Shown piece after piece: positions 34,736-43,392 of a stretch of DNA of 64,000 nt. Origin of the DNA: Phaeocystidibacter sp965659415 (GTDB lineage: Bacteria; Bacteroidota; Bacteroidia; Flavobacteriales; Schleiferiaceae). The notes under the pieces were generated by a model. It was not told where the DNA came from, did no database searches, and was given only the letters and a program-made list of their open reading frames with translations. The stretch lies in the NCBI GenBank assembly GCA_965659415.1, contig CBFHVA010000002.1, positions 62,001 to 126,000 of the forward strand, read 5' to 3'. The translations under genes and the position numbers were made by a program. Positions within the stretch are counted from its first letter, which is position 1, and each line of letters starts with the position of its first letter.

Positions 34736-37026
34736 CAATTCCCGTTCACCAAAAGAATTTTAACCACTTCGGTATTCTCCCCTAGATCATCTGTAATGTA
34801 GGCGAGATAAACACCTGTTGCAGCACGAGCGCCGTTCAAATCGGTACCCATCCAAACCGCCTGACCGCCATTGGCCACGGTTTCGAACACCAAGTTTCCA
34901 GCTATATCGGTAATCTTCACCTGTGCATCTTGCACCAAGCCTCTGATAGCGATAGGACCAGTGTAGCCGGGACGAACAGGGTTTGGATAAACGGTTATTT
35001 CCGTCATTTCTGGGACGCCCAAGGTAGCATCACCGTTATAGGTTACAACTCCTAAATCTGTAGCTATGTAAACAATGCCTGTTTCGTCGTCTACCTCCAC
35101 ATCCACAATGCGATTACTGGGCAGGGGTGAATTTTCTTTGGTGAAGTGCAACAGTTCATCGATTCCATCATCAGAGGTGAGAAAGAGCCCTCCTGTTTCC
35201 GTTCCGAACCACTTGCGATTAGCTCCGTCTACTTCTACGGCCAAAACACCTTCTGAACCGAGCAGGCGCTGGAAAACCCCGTCTTCCAAAATGATAATAG
35301 ACTGAGCGTCGTAATTCCTACCGTTAAAGAGATTATCTGGAGCGAAATGAACCATCACTCCTTCGCCTGTACCGATCCAAATTTCTCCATCGAGATCTTC
35401 TTCAAAATCATGAACGAACGCACTACTCAAATCACCATTGCCCTCTCCTGTTCCCAAGGATTGGGTTCGCAATCCCCCGTTCTCGAAACGCACGGCATAA
35501 ATCCCATCGTTTCGGCCTTGAAGCCAAAAATCACCATTCTCCAGAATGCGAATATTCTTCACATTTCGTCCGTTGAAAACCCCAATTGAATAGGCCGTCC
35601 AATTCCCCTCTCGATCATAGGAGGCCAGTGTAGTGGCGCTTACGGAGCTCGTTACCCATAACGTCCCTTCCTCATCGAAGGCGATTCCCGCGGTTCGTGT
35701 ATCATTTTCATCTAGCGTTCCTTGGAGCACCCCACCGGTGGTCGTTTCATTCCACACTTGATAAAATAACCCGTCGCGGTACTCTATCAATCCTGCGCCT
35801 AGGGCCACGGCAAAAAACCGGGTGGGTTCGAGAGGATCTTCAAGAACTTGAACGATATCGTGTGAAGAGCCGGTATTTGCTCCCGTAAATCTTCCCCAAG
35901 CATCTCCATCAAACCGAAAGAATCCTTCAAAGTTGAAGGTTGGCGCCCAGACGCCATTGATCACTCCTGGGGCAATAAAGAGTCCGTTGTTAGGCGATTG
36001 GTACACCGAATGCACATTGTTTGAGAAAGGCGAAGCGGGCGCTGCCCTTTGCACAAAGTTCGGATTGTTGATGAAAATCAATCCTGCCACACCGTCGCCG
36101 ATGAACCAATTTCCAGTTTCATCGCGGAGCGTGTAATACGGATCAAAGGCGCCGTTGCCCCCAAATCCTGCGGAGATCAAATCAAGTAAAACGCCATTCT
36201 TATCGCGTTCCTCAGCCGTGTAAGCATACGTGATGTAAATGCCCGTTCCATTCGATTGCAATTGACGGACCTGGCCAATCGAATTTCCTGGGATCTTATT
36301 CCATCCTTCTGCCGGCTTCCTTACAAAAACTGTGTCTTCAGTCCCATAATTCCTAACGGCAAAAATCCGATCGTCAACCACTTCAATGAACGGTCGCAAA
36401 GAGCCGCCAAATCCGTCGGGCTCCCACGACTCAAAAAAGAAAAGTGGATCGCCCGTCCAGGCCTTCAAAATTCCAGTTTCGGTGATTGTCCATACCGTAT
36501 CAGTCAATTCATCAAAGGCCAAATCGAAAACCTCTAATTCCGTCGCGTTATCCCCGAGCACCCAGGTATCGAGAATCAGCCTTCTTTGAATGTCGAGCTC
36601 AACCACGCCAAAACCCGTGGCTAAGTAGGCAATGCTGTTCCGGATCACAATTTCATTGATTCGCTTGCGCCCCGTGAATTTATCGCTATTCAGGATATCG
36701 GATACGTTCAATATTCGATCGCCATCAATCAAATCAATATTGGCATTCTCGTAGGCCACTACAACAATTCCCGTGGCTGGATCTCTTTCAATGGCCGAGA
36801 TATTCACGTCGTTCAAACCATTAGCCTTGGAGAACTTTGCCACCTCTCGATTTGGATAATCGAAAGTATACATGGCTCTTCCGGCTGCGCAAAGGAAAAT
36901 TCCATTCGGGAGCTCCACTACATCCGTCACCTTCCTGTACGAGTACAAATCATCCCAACTGCCTAGTTGCTGGGCGTTTAAGGCGTGGCCAATACAGAAT
37001 AGTATAAGGATGAGCTTTCGAATCAT
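34735..37026 (-). CDS. porZ: PorZ-like type IX secretion protein (two beta-propellers plus type A sorting domain)
   Basis: 763 residues. A signal peptide (ends NAQQ) is followed by two propeller-like modules of two-component-regulator-propeller repeats (blades such as DRDPATGIVVVAYENANIDL-like and GIVYIATDLGVVTYNG) and a C-terminal type A sorting domain (ITVYPNPVRPGYTGPIAIRG to the end). In Porphyromonas PorZ is a surface component of the type IX attachment complex that presents A-LPS to the sortase PorU. Next to recO is where many Bacteroidota carry it. It is divergent from ricT, with 133 bp between the start codons. Confidence 0.8.
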   Translation of the reverse strand: MIRKLILILFCIGHALNAQQLGSWDDLYSYRKVTDVVELPNGIFLCAAGRAMYTFDYPNREVAKFSKANGLNDVNISAIERDPATGIVVVAYENANIDLIDGDRILNVSDILNSDKFTGRKRINEIVIRNSIAYLATGFGVVELDIQRRLILDTWVLGDNATELEVFDLAFDELTDTVWTITETGILKAWTGDPLFFFESWEPDGFGGSLRPFIEVVDDRIFAVRNYGTEDTVFVRKPAEGWNKIPGNSIGQVRQLQSNGTGIYITYAYTAEERDKNGVLLDLISAGFGGNGAFDPYYTLRDETGNWFIGDGVAGLIFINNPNFVQRAAPASPFSNNVHSVYQSPNNGLFIAPGVINGVWAPTFNFEGFFRFDGDAWGRFTGANTGSSHDIVQVLEDPLEPTRFFAVALGAGLIEYRDGLFYQVWNETTTGGVLQGTLDENDTRTAGIAFDEEGTLWVTSSVSATTLASYDREGNWTAYSIGVFNGRNVKNIRILENGDFWLQGRNDGIYAVRFENGGLRTQSLGTGEGNGDLSSAFVHDFEEDLDGEIWIGTGEGVMVHFAPDNLFNGRNYDAQSIIILEDGVFQRLLGSEGVLAVEVDGANRKWFGTETGGLFLTSDDGIDELLHFTKENSPLPSNRIVDVEVDDETGIVYIATDLGVVTYNGDATLGVPEMTEITVYPNPVRPGYTGPIAIRGLVQDAQVKITDIAGNLVFETVANGGQAVWMGTDLNGARAATGVYLAYITDDLGENTEVVKILLVNGN

Positions 37027-37159
37027 GGGTACAAATTACGCGAATGCATCACAATTCTCATTCGCGCCTTTTCGTTCGTTATCTTTGCGTGTAAACCCGG
37101 AACGGGAATCCCTCAAAAAAGTTGTTACTTTTAAGGGTTACCCGGAAAAACAATCAACT

Positions 37160-38494
37160 ATGGGATGTAGCTCATGCAGCAATGGTGGTGGCGTTCCCAA
37201 AGGATGCCGGGGGAATGGATCGTGTGGAACCAGCGGGTGTGATACCCTTACCGTTTTCGATTGGCTTTCAGACATGGAGCCAGCGGCAGGTCAAACGCCG
37301 TTTGAATGGGTAGAAATCCGCTTCAAGAACGGCCGAAAGGAGTTCTATAAAAATACCGAAGGCCTCTCTCTCCATATGGGAGATGTAGTGGCTGTTGAAG
37401 CCCAACCGGGCCACGATATTGGACAAGTTTCTCTTTCGGGAGAACTCGTTCGATTGCAGATGCGAAAGAAGAAATTCAAACAGCATCCTGACCAGACCCT
37501 GAAGGTATACCGGAAAGCCAACCAGAAGGATATAGATGTGTGGACCAGCAGCCGAGAAAAAGAGCATGAAACCATGATTCAAGCTCGTAAAATTGCCTCG
37601 GGACTTGGACTGGTTATGAAAATCAGCGACGTGGAATATCAAGGAGATGGCGCCAAAGCCACCTTCTATTATACCGCCGATGAACGCGTGGATTTTCGTC
37701 AGCTCATACGTGAATTAGCCAGCCTATTCAAAGTGCGCATTGAGATGCGTCAAATTGGCGCTCGTCAAGAAGCCAGCCGATTGGGTGGTATTGGCTCATG
37801 CGGAAGAGAACTTTGCTGTTCTACTTGGCTAACCGATTTCCGAAGTGTGAATACCTCGGCCGCGAGATACCAGCAACTATCGTTGAATCCAACCAAGTTA
37901 GCGGGTCAATGTGGCAAATTGAAGTGCTGCTTGAACTACGAGCTCGATTCATACATGGAGGCTCTAAAGGCATTTCCAGATACATCCAAGCGCCTCAAAA
38001 CCAAGCGCGGAGAAGCTTCCTACATGAAAATGGACATCTTTAAGCGCACCATGTGGTATGCTTATATAGATGAAGCCATGACATGGGTCGCACTTGATGT
38101 GGATGCCGTAACGGAAATTCTCAAGCTGAATGCGAAAGGTGAAAAACCGGCCTCGTTGGAAGAATTGATGGTAGAGGCTGAGGTGGCCGAGCCTGATTTC
38201 GACAATGTGGTTGGGCAGGATGATATCAATCGATTTGATCGTCCGAAGCCACGCCGTAAAAAGCGCAGACCACAAGCTAAGAAAGAGCAACAAGGCAATA
38301 ATCCGAATCAAAAGAATCAAGGTAACCGGCCGAATAAAGGCCGCAAACCAAAGAATTCAGGAGGACAAAATAACGCCCAACCTCAAGCAGCCAAATCTGA
38401 GAATCCAAATGCGAATAAAAACCGCAGGCGACCTCAAAATAAGCGGAGAAAACCTCGTCAGAACAACAATAATTCAGGGAATGACAAAGGCTAA
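37160..38494 (+). CDS. ricT: PSP1/RicT-type regulatory iron-sulfur protein
   Basis: 444 residues from ATG 37160, where the Cys-rich start (MGCSSCSNGGGVPKGCRGNG) begins; an in-frame start at 36872 would overlap porZ. The PSP1 domain holds the conserved SCGRELCCSTWL and GQCGKLKCCLNYE cysteine clusters that bind iron-sulfur in the RicA-RicF-RicT complex. The last ~95 residues are a basic Asn/Gln/Lys/Pro-rich tail (KPRRKKRRPQAKK onward), which may bind RNA. TATCTTTG at 37080-37087 is a good -7 element. It overlaps gldH by 14 bases. Confidence 0.88.
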   Translation: MGCSSCSNGGGVPKGCRGNGSCGTSGCDTLTVFDWLSDMEPAAGQTPFEWVEIRFKNGRKEFYKNTEGLSLHMGDVVAVEAQPGHDIGQVSLSGELVRLQMRKKKFKQHPDQTLKVYRKANQKDIDVWTSSREKEHETMIQARKIASGLGLVMKISDVEYQGDGAKATFYYTADERVDFRQLIRELASLFKVRIEMRQIGARQEASRLGGIGSCGRELCCSTWLTDFRSVNTSAARYQQLSLNPTKLAGQCGKLKCCLNYELDSYMEALKAFPDTSKRLKTKRGEASYMKMDIFKRTMWYAYIDEAMTWVALDVDAVTEILKLNAKGEKPASLEELMVEAEVAEPDFDNVVGQDDINRFDRPKPRRKKRRPQAKKEQQGNNPNQKNQGNRPNKGRKPKNSGGQNNAQPQAAKSENPNANKNRRRPQNKRRKPRQNNNNSGNDKG

Positions 38495-38957
38495 ACTTTT
38501 ACTTATGGTTTTGTTGGGCACGTTCATCACATCTTGCACGGATGATGCCTATTACAACGCCTATGTTCCTGTTTCAGATGCCGGCTGGCCAGAGGATAGC
38601 GTCATTACTTTTGATGTGGTGGTGGACGATACCACCAGTGAATTCGGAGTAATTGTCATGCTTCGCCATAACACCAACTACCCTTACCAGAATTTCTGGC
38701 TCAACCGCTCCATATCATTTGCTGGAGAGGAGATTCACAGCGACCGCATCAGTTACCAGCTTGCAAAGCCAACAGGTGAGTGGCTAGGTAAGGGTTTTGG
38801 CGACATCAAAGCGGTAGAAGCACCTTACAACCGACAAGTTTTGCGTTTCCAGAATAAAGGCACGTACCAATTTAAGTTTCAACAAGGCATGCGAGAAGAA
38901 CGCTTGCCCGGATTGGAAGATATCGGACTGCGAATTGTGCCTATTGAGAATGAATAA
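38481..38957 (+). CDS. gldH: gliding motility lipoprotein GldH
   Basis: 158 residues from ATG 38481 inside the end of ricT. The lipoprotein signal ends GTFITSC; the mature part has the family features GWPEDSVITFDVVVDD, NYPYQNFWLNRS and GIGDIKA-like text before the C-terminal strand QFKFQQGMREERLPG. GldH is needed for gliding and for type IX-dependent surface proteins in Flavobacterium. The order ricT, gldH, PBP1A is common in the group. An earlier in-frame codon at 38205 was rejected because it would lie within ricT and mask the signal peptide. Confidence 0.88.
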   Translation: MTKAKLLLMVLLGTFITSCTDDAYYNAYVPVSDAGWPEDSVITFDVVVDDTTSEFGVIVMLRHNTNYPYQNFWLNRSISFAGEEIHSDRISYQLAKPTGEWLGKGFGDIKAVEAPYNRQVLRFQNKGTYQFKFQQGMREERLPGLEDIGLRIVPIENE

Positions 38958-38959
38958 AC

Positions 38960-41272
38960 ATGGCTGAAAAGAAAAAAAAGAACTCGGATGATTTCCGCGA
39001 ATACGTCCGTTGGATGTGGTTGCTGTTTTTGTCGCCCGCTCTCGTTCTTGGACTCTGTGTACTGCTAGCGTGCTTCGGTGCTTTTGGTCCACTTCCGTCT
39101 ACCGAAGAAATTGCCAATCCAAAGAGTTATTTGGCCTCGCAAATCATCTCCAACGACAATGAGCTGCTCGGAACTTTCTTCGAAGAAAACCGAACCCACG
39201 CTGAGTTTGATGAACTGCCGAATGATCTAGTCAATGCATTGATTGCAACCGAGGATGAGCGCTTTAGAGAGCACAGCGGCATCGATTTTAGAGCGCTTAC
39301 TCGCGCTGTGGTGAATATGGGGAAAAAGGGCGGAGGTTCCACCCTCACCCAGCAATTGGCCAAGCAACTTTTTACCGATGACTTTGAAAATGTAACTCTC
39401 GTTGAACGGGTGGGTCAAAAATTCAAGGAATGGGTGATTTCTTCACAGCTTGAAGAACGCTACACGAAAGATGAAATCATTACACTTTACCTCAATCAGT
39501 TTGACTTTCTGTATCAAGCTGTAGGAATCAATTCAGCAGCTCGGACTTACTTCAATTGCACACCCGATAGTTTGAAAATGCATCAAAGTGCATTGCTCGT
39601 TGGGATGGTCAAGAATCCTTCTTATTACAACCCCATTACGCGTCCCGAAATTGCGCTTGATCGCAGGTCTACCGTTTTTGGACAAATGGTGCGCAATGGA
39701 CTCATTTCTCAAGAGGAAGCGGACTCCTTAAAGCAATTGCCACTTGATCTCGATTTCAATCGCAGTTCGCACGAACGTGGTCTCGCACCGTATTTCCGCG
39801 AGCACGTAAGAGCTTACATGAAAGACTGGGTAGAAGAAAATCGAAAGCCCGACGGATCGAAGTACAACATCTACACAGATGGATTGAAGATTTACACCAC
39901 GGTGGATTCGAGAATGCAATCCTACGCCGAAGCGTCTGTGCGCGAGCACCTCAGCAACTTGCAAAAGGTGTTCTTCGAAGTAGATGGCAACCGCTCCACT
40001 TTCCCCTTCTATTTTGGGCAAAATGCCTCTCAGCAATCGGACAATATCCTTCGTTCAGCCATGCGCCAAACACAGCGCTACAAGTCGCTTAAGAGCCAAG
40101 GTAAAAGCGATGAAGAGATTTTGGACTTATTTAATACACCTATCGAGCTCGAAGTCTTCTCATGGGACGGTCCGCTAGATACCATCATGTCGCCGATGGA
40201 TTCCATCCGATGGATGAAGAGCATGTACCAAGTGGGGATGATGTCCATTGAACCGCAAACCGGCTTCATTCGCGTTTGGGTAGGCGGAATTGATTATCGA
40301 TACTTCAAGTACGATCACGTTCAACAGGGAAGACGACAGGTTGGATCTACCTTCAAGCCTTTTGTGTACGCTACGGCAATTGAACAAAAACACTATTCAC
40401 CCTGCCTGCAGGTACCGAACGTAATCACTTGTATTGATAAAGGTCAGCACGGATTATTGGAAGATTGGTGCCCTAAAAATTCAGGGGACGAATATGGCGG
40501 GATGGTAACCCTCAAGGAGGGATTGGCCAATTCCATGAACACCATCACCACCTACTTGATGAAGCAAACCGGACCGCAGCCGGTGATCCGACTCGCACGC
40601 CGAATGGGGATTCAGTCTGATATCCCAGAAGCGCCATCCATTGCACTTGGAACGGTGGATTTGAGCGTGTACGAAATGGTGGGTAGCTATACCACTTTTG
40701 CGAATAAAGGGCGATACTCCGAACCGGTTTTCATTACCAGAATTGAGGATAAAAACGGCGTAGTGCTTCAGGAATATACTCCACGTCAGGAGCGGGTTAT
40801 GAGCGAGGAAGATGCCTACGCCATTGTGAATCTGATGACAGGCGTAACCGAAGGTGGTACGGGCACAAGAATCCGAATGGGTGGTCAGCGTCCGCGTTAC
40901 GAAAGAGGGGCCGTAACCGGCTTCCCTTGGCAGTTCCGAAATGAAATTGCGGGGAAGACAGGTACCACTCAAAACCAAAGCGATGGTTGGTTTATGGGCA
41001 TGGTTCCTAACCTGATTACAGGGGTGTGGACGGGTTGCGAAGACCGTTCGGCTCACTTCCGATCTATCACATTCGGACAAGGTGCGACTACCGCACTTCC
41101 CATTTGGGCCAATTTCATGCGCCGATGTTATGAAGATGAAGATCTGAACGTGAGTGCAGAAGACTTTGAGAAGCCCGATTACCCTATGACCATTCAGTTG
41201 GATTGTGATCAAGTGAACTCCTCAGCGGGTAATGGCCCCGATGATGACGTAGATCCAAACGACGAATTTTAA
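38960..41272 (+). CDS. class A penicillin-binding protein (PBP1A-like)
   Basis: 770 residues. An N-terminal membrane anchor (about 20-42) precedes the glycosyltransferase domain (catalytic E98 in ATEDERFREHSG, then GGSTLTQQLAKQLF) and the transpeptidase domain (S463 in GSTFKPF, SMN motif, and KTG in GKTGTTQ). It polymerises and crosslinks peptidoglycan on the periplasmic side. The acidic C-terminus (VDPNDEF) is disordered. Two bases separate it from gldH, and scoA begins 9 bases after its stop. Confidence 0.93.
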   Translation: MAEKKKKNSDDFREYVRWMWLLFLSPALVLGLCVLLACFGAFGPLPSTEEIANPKSYLASQIISNDNELLGTFFEENRTHAEFDELPNDLVNALIATEDERFREHSGIDFRALTRAVVNMGKKGGGSTLTQQLAKQLFTDDFENVTLVERVGQKFKEWVISSQLEERYTKDEIITLYLNQFDFLYQAVGINSAARTYFNCTPDSLKMHQSALLVGMVKNPSYYNPITRPEIALDRRSTVFGQMVRNGLISQEEADSLKQLPLDLDFNRSSHERGLAPYFREHVRAYMKDWVEENRKPDGSKYNIYTDGLKIYTTVDSRMQSYAEASVREHLSNLQKVFFEVDGNRSTFPFYFGQNASQQSDNILRSAMRQTQRYKSLKSQGKSDEEILDLFNTPIELEVFSWDGPLDTIMSPMDSIRWMKSMYQVGMMSIEPQTGFIRVWVGGIDYRYFKYDHVQQGRRQVGSTFKPFVYATAIEQKHYSPCLQVPNVITCIDKGQHGLLEDWCPKNSGDEYGGMVTLKEGLANSMNTITTYLMKQTGPQPVIRLARRMGIQSDIPEAPSIALGTVDLSVYEMVGSYTTFANKGRYSEPVFITRIEDKNGVVLQEYTPRQERVMSEEDAYAIVNLMTGVTEGGTGTRIRMGGQRPRYERGAVTGFPWQFRNEIAGKTGTTQNQSDGWFMGMVPNLITGVWTGCEDRSAHFRSITFGQGATTALPIWANFMRRCYEDEDLNVSAEDFEKPDYPMTIQLDCDQVNSSAGNGPDDDVDPNDEF

Positions 41273-41281
41273 CCTCTTCCC

Positions 41282-41980
41282 ATGATTCGAAAAGTAGTTC
41301 AAAACGCAGAAGAAGCGATTGAAGGAATCCAAAATGACATGACGGTCATGTTTGGCGGATTTGGCCTTTGCGGCATTCCAGAGAAAGCGATAGAAGCTAT
41401 TCAAAAGAAGGGTACAACCGGACTTACCTGTATTTCGAACAATGCAGGGGTGGATGATTTTGGCTTAGGGCTTCTCCTTCAAACCCGCCAGATTAAGAAG
41501 ATGATTTCCTCTTATGTGGGTGAAAACGACGAGTTCGAGCGACAAATGTTGAGTGGAGAACTAGAAGTTGAGCTCATTCCACAAGGAACCTTAGCGGAAA
41601 GATGTCGCGCTGCCGGTGCAGGCATTCCGGCCTTCTTTACACCTGCCGGTTTTGGCACTGAGGTAGCTGAAGGCAAAGAGGTACGTGAATTCAATGGCAA
41701 GCCGCACATCATGGAACATGCTTTTGATGCGGAGTTTGCTTTTGTGAAAGCATGGAAAGGCGACGAAGCTGGAAATCTCATTTTCAAGGGAACGGCTCGT
41801 AACTTCAACCCAGCCATGGCCATGGCTGGGAAAATCACCGTTGCGGAGGTAGAAGAATTGGTCCCTGCCGGTGAACTCGATCCGAATGAAATTCACACAC
41901 CCGGCATATTCGTTCAGCGCATATTTGAAGGTAAAAATTACGAGAAGAGGATAGAGCAGAGAACGGTTAGGGAGAGGTAG
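41282..41980 (+). CDS. scoA: succinyl-CoA:3-ketoacid CoA-transferase subunit A
   Basis: 232 residues of the CoA-transferase alpha family. GGFGLCGIPEKAI is the CoA-binding start, then CISNNAGVDDFGLG and PQGTLAERCRAAGAGIPAFFTP. With subunit B it moves CoA from succinyl-CoA to acetoacetate, linking ketone-body and TCA metabolism. The two subunit genes normally adjoin, but here they are 605 bp apart because of an intervening S23-type gene. Confidence 0.92.
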   Translation: MIRKVVQNAEEAIEGIQNDMTVMFGGFGLCGIPEKAIEAIQKKGTTGLTCISNNAGVDDFGLGLLLQTRQIKKMISSYVGENDEFERQMLSGELEVELIPQGTLAERCRAAGAGIPAFFTPAGFGTEVAEGKEVREFNGKPHIMEHAFDAEFAFVKAWKGDEAGNLIFKGTARNFNPAMAMAGKITVAEVEELVPAGELDPNEIHTPGIFVQRIFEGKNYEKRIEQRTVRER

Positions 41981-42009
41981 GTGAACGGGTTTTAGGAGTT
42001 TGATCATAT

Positions 42010-42551
42010 CGTTAACCCGTTTCTGAGTTAATCTGTTGGTGCGTTGTCGTGCATAGGCTACTCGAAATACCTCTTTGAGATTTGGAGTTCATTGACAAGG
42101 TTGATTTAGTTTCGTTTTTAATGGTAACATTTAAAAACTTCACTGAACTCGATTGCTGGCAATATGCCCAGAATTTAATGGTTCAGATACATGACCTGAT
42201 CAAAAAAAACGAAGGAATAAGCGGGAATTTTGCCTTGAGAGACCAAATTTACAGAGCGACCTAATCGATTTCAAATAATATAGCAGAGGGTTTCGGGCGA
42301 CATACGAACAAAGAGTTTTTGAGGTTTTTGAATATTGCCCAAGGAAGCGCTTGTGAAGAAGAGAGTATGATTTTCTCTATGTATGCAACCAAACTGTTAA
42401 CAGCAAAGGATAAGGATGGTCTGCTAGAGACCATCGAAAGTATAAAATCGACAACTGGAGGGTTAATGAGATATCTTAGCAGAAACTTAGAAAGATAGTG
42501 GTAGTACCAAATCATTCGTCTTTATTCTAATTGGTCCTCAACGGATTAACG
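42010..42551. mobile_element. S23/IVS-like insertion flanked by inverted repeats, between scoA and scoB
   Basis: The left flank has CGTTAACCCGTT (42010-42021) and GTTAATCTGTTG (42027-42038). The right flank has AACGGATTAACG (42540-42551), whose reverse complement CGTTAATCCGTT differs from the first at one base; CAACGGATTAAC (42539-42550) matches the second with one mismatch. A further AACGGGTT (41984-41991) pairs with AACCCGTT (42014-42021). The ~540-bp segment holds only the S23 pseudogene. Such ends resemble those of intervening sequences in 23S rRNA genes that pair into a stem, but here the site is between protein genes. Confidence 0.45.
42121..42498 (+). pseudogene. four-helix-bundle (S23) protein gene with an in-frame stop
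   Basis: Reading from ATG 42121 gives TFKNFTELDCWQYAQNLM and ALRDQIYRAT, then TAA at 42262-42264, then in the same frame SISNNIAEGFGRHTNKEFL, RFLNIAQGSACE and the final helix, ending TAG at 42496. The two parts together are the 120-residue S23/four-helix-bundle fold (the family reads QLRRAxxSIxxNIAEG). TTA to TAA, a Leu codon, would explain the stop. Homologues sit in 23S rRNA intervening sequences or stand alone, and one branch (Avd) helps diversity-generating retroelements; no retroelement is seen here. Confidence 0.85.
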
Positions 42552-42585
42552 CATCAACCTAGAAACGCACAAACGAAAAAAAGCC

Positions 42586-43245
42586 ATGCTTGACAAAAAC
42601 GGAATAGCCCAGCGAATAGCCAAGGAAATGAATGATGGTTGGTACGTGAACCTCGGTATTGGAATTCCCACCTTGGTGGCCAATCACATCCCGGAAGGAA
42701 TTTCGGTTGAGTTTCAGTCTGAGAACGGGATTCTAGGCATGGGTCCTTTTCCGTTTGAAGGTGAAGAGGATGCCGATCTAATCAATGCTGGAAAGCAGAC
42801 CATTACTGCACTACCGGGTGCCACGTATTTCGATTCTTCATTGAGCTTTGGAATGATCCGCGGGCAGCATGTGCAAATGACCGTACTCGGGGCTATGGAA
42901 GTAGCTGACAATGGCGACATAGCCAACTGGAAGATTCCAGGGAAGATGGTGAAGGGCATGGGTGGCGCGATGGATTTGGTGGCTTCCGCGGAAAATATCA
43001 TCGTAGCCATGATGCACACCAACCGAGCTGGTGAAAGCAAGTTGCTTAAATCCTGCACCCTTCCAATAACAGGCGTTCAATGCGTGAAAAAAGTGGTTAC
43101 CAACCTTGCGGTTATGGATATTGATCCAGAAGGCCGAGGATTCATATTGAGAGAACGCGCTCCCGGAGTAAGCGTTGAGGAGATTCAAGCGGCAACTGAA
43201 GGAACCTTGATAATTGAAGGAGAGATTCCGGAGATGGAAATCTAG
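42586..43245 (+). CDS. scoB: succinyl-CoA:3-ketoacid CoA-transferase subunit B
   Basis: 219 residues of the CoA-transferase beta family. It contains NLGIGIPTLVANHIPEG, the catalytic Glu in QSENGILGMGPFP (about residue 46), and GGAMDLV. It forms the active enzyme with ScoA and carries the Glu that becomes the CoA thioester. Separated from scoA by the S23 pseudogene segment; no terminator is seen between, so a single mRNA could still cover both. Confidence 0.92.
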   Translation: MLDKNGIAQRIAKEMNDGWYVNLGIGIPTLVANHIPEGISVEFQSENGILGMGPFPFEGEEDADLINAGKQTITALPGATYFDSSLSFGMIRGQHVQMTVLGAMEVADNGDIANWKIPGKMVKGMGGAMDLVASAENIIVAMMHTNRAGESKLLKSCTLPITGVQCVKKVVTNLAVMDIDPEGRGFILRERAPGVSVEEIQAATEGTLIIEGEIPEMEI

Positions 43246-43392
43246 GATTTCACAGGCATGGTAAGGCAAAACTCCGTGGTTAATTCTATGCACAAAGCGT
43301 TTACGCTATTTAGCTTCTTTTGTAATACTGATTAAACCGCCGGCTTAGCGATGAATAGCAGTTGGTTAAGTATGTGAACTTATTATGTCAAT

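Noticed and set aside
36872..37159. Long N-terminal extension of ricT
   Set aside because: It overlaps the start of the porZ-like gene on the other strand and lacks family support; the Cys-rich start at 37160 fits.
40481..41212. 243-codon open frame on the minus strand inside the PBP1A gene
   Set aside because: It is a shadow of a strongly conserved gene with catalytic motifs on the plus strand.
42082..42120. Earlier in-frame ATG for the S23 pseudogene
   Set aside because: The S23 family starts near ATG 42121 (TFKNFTELDCWQYA); the extra 13 codons show no family similarity.
42010..42551. Diversity-generating retroelement (S23 relatives include Avd)
   Set aside because: No reverse transcriptase, template repeat or variable repeat lies nearby.
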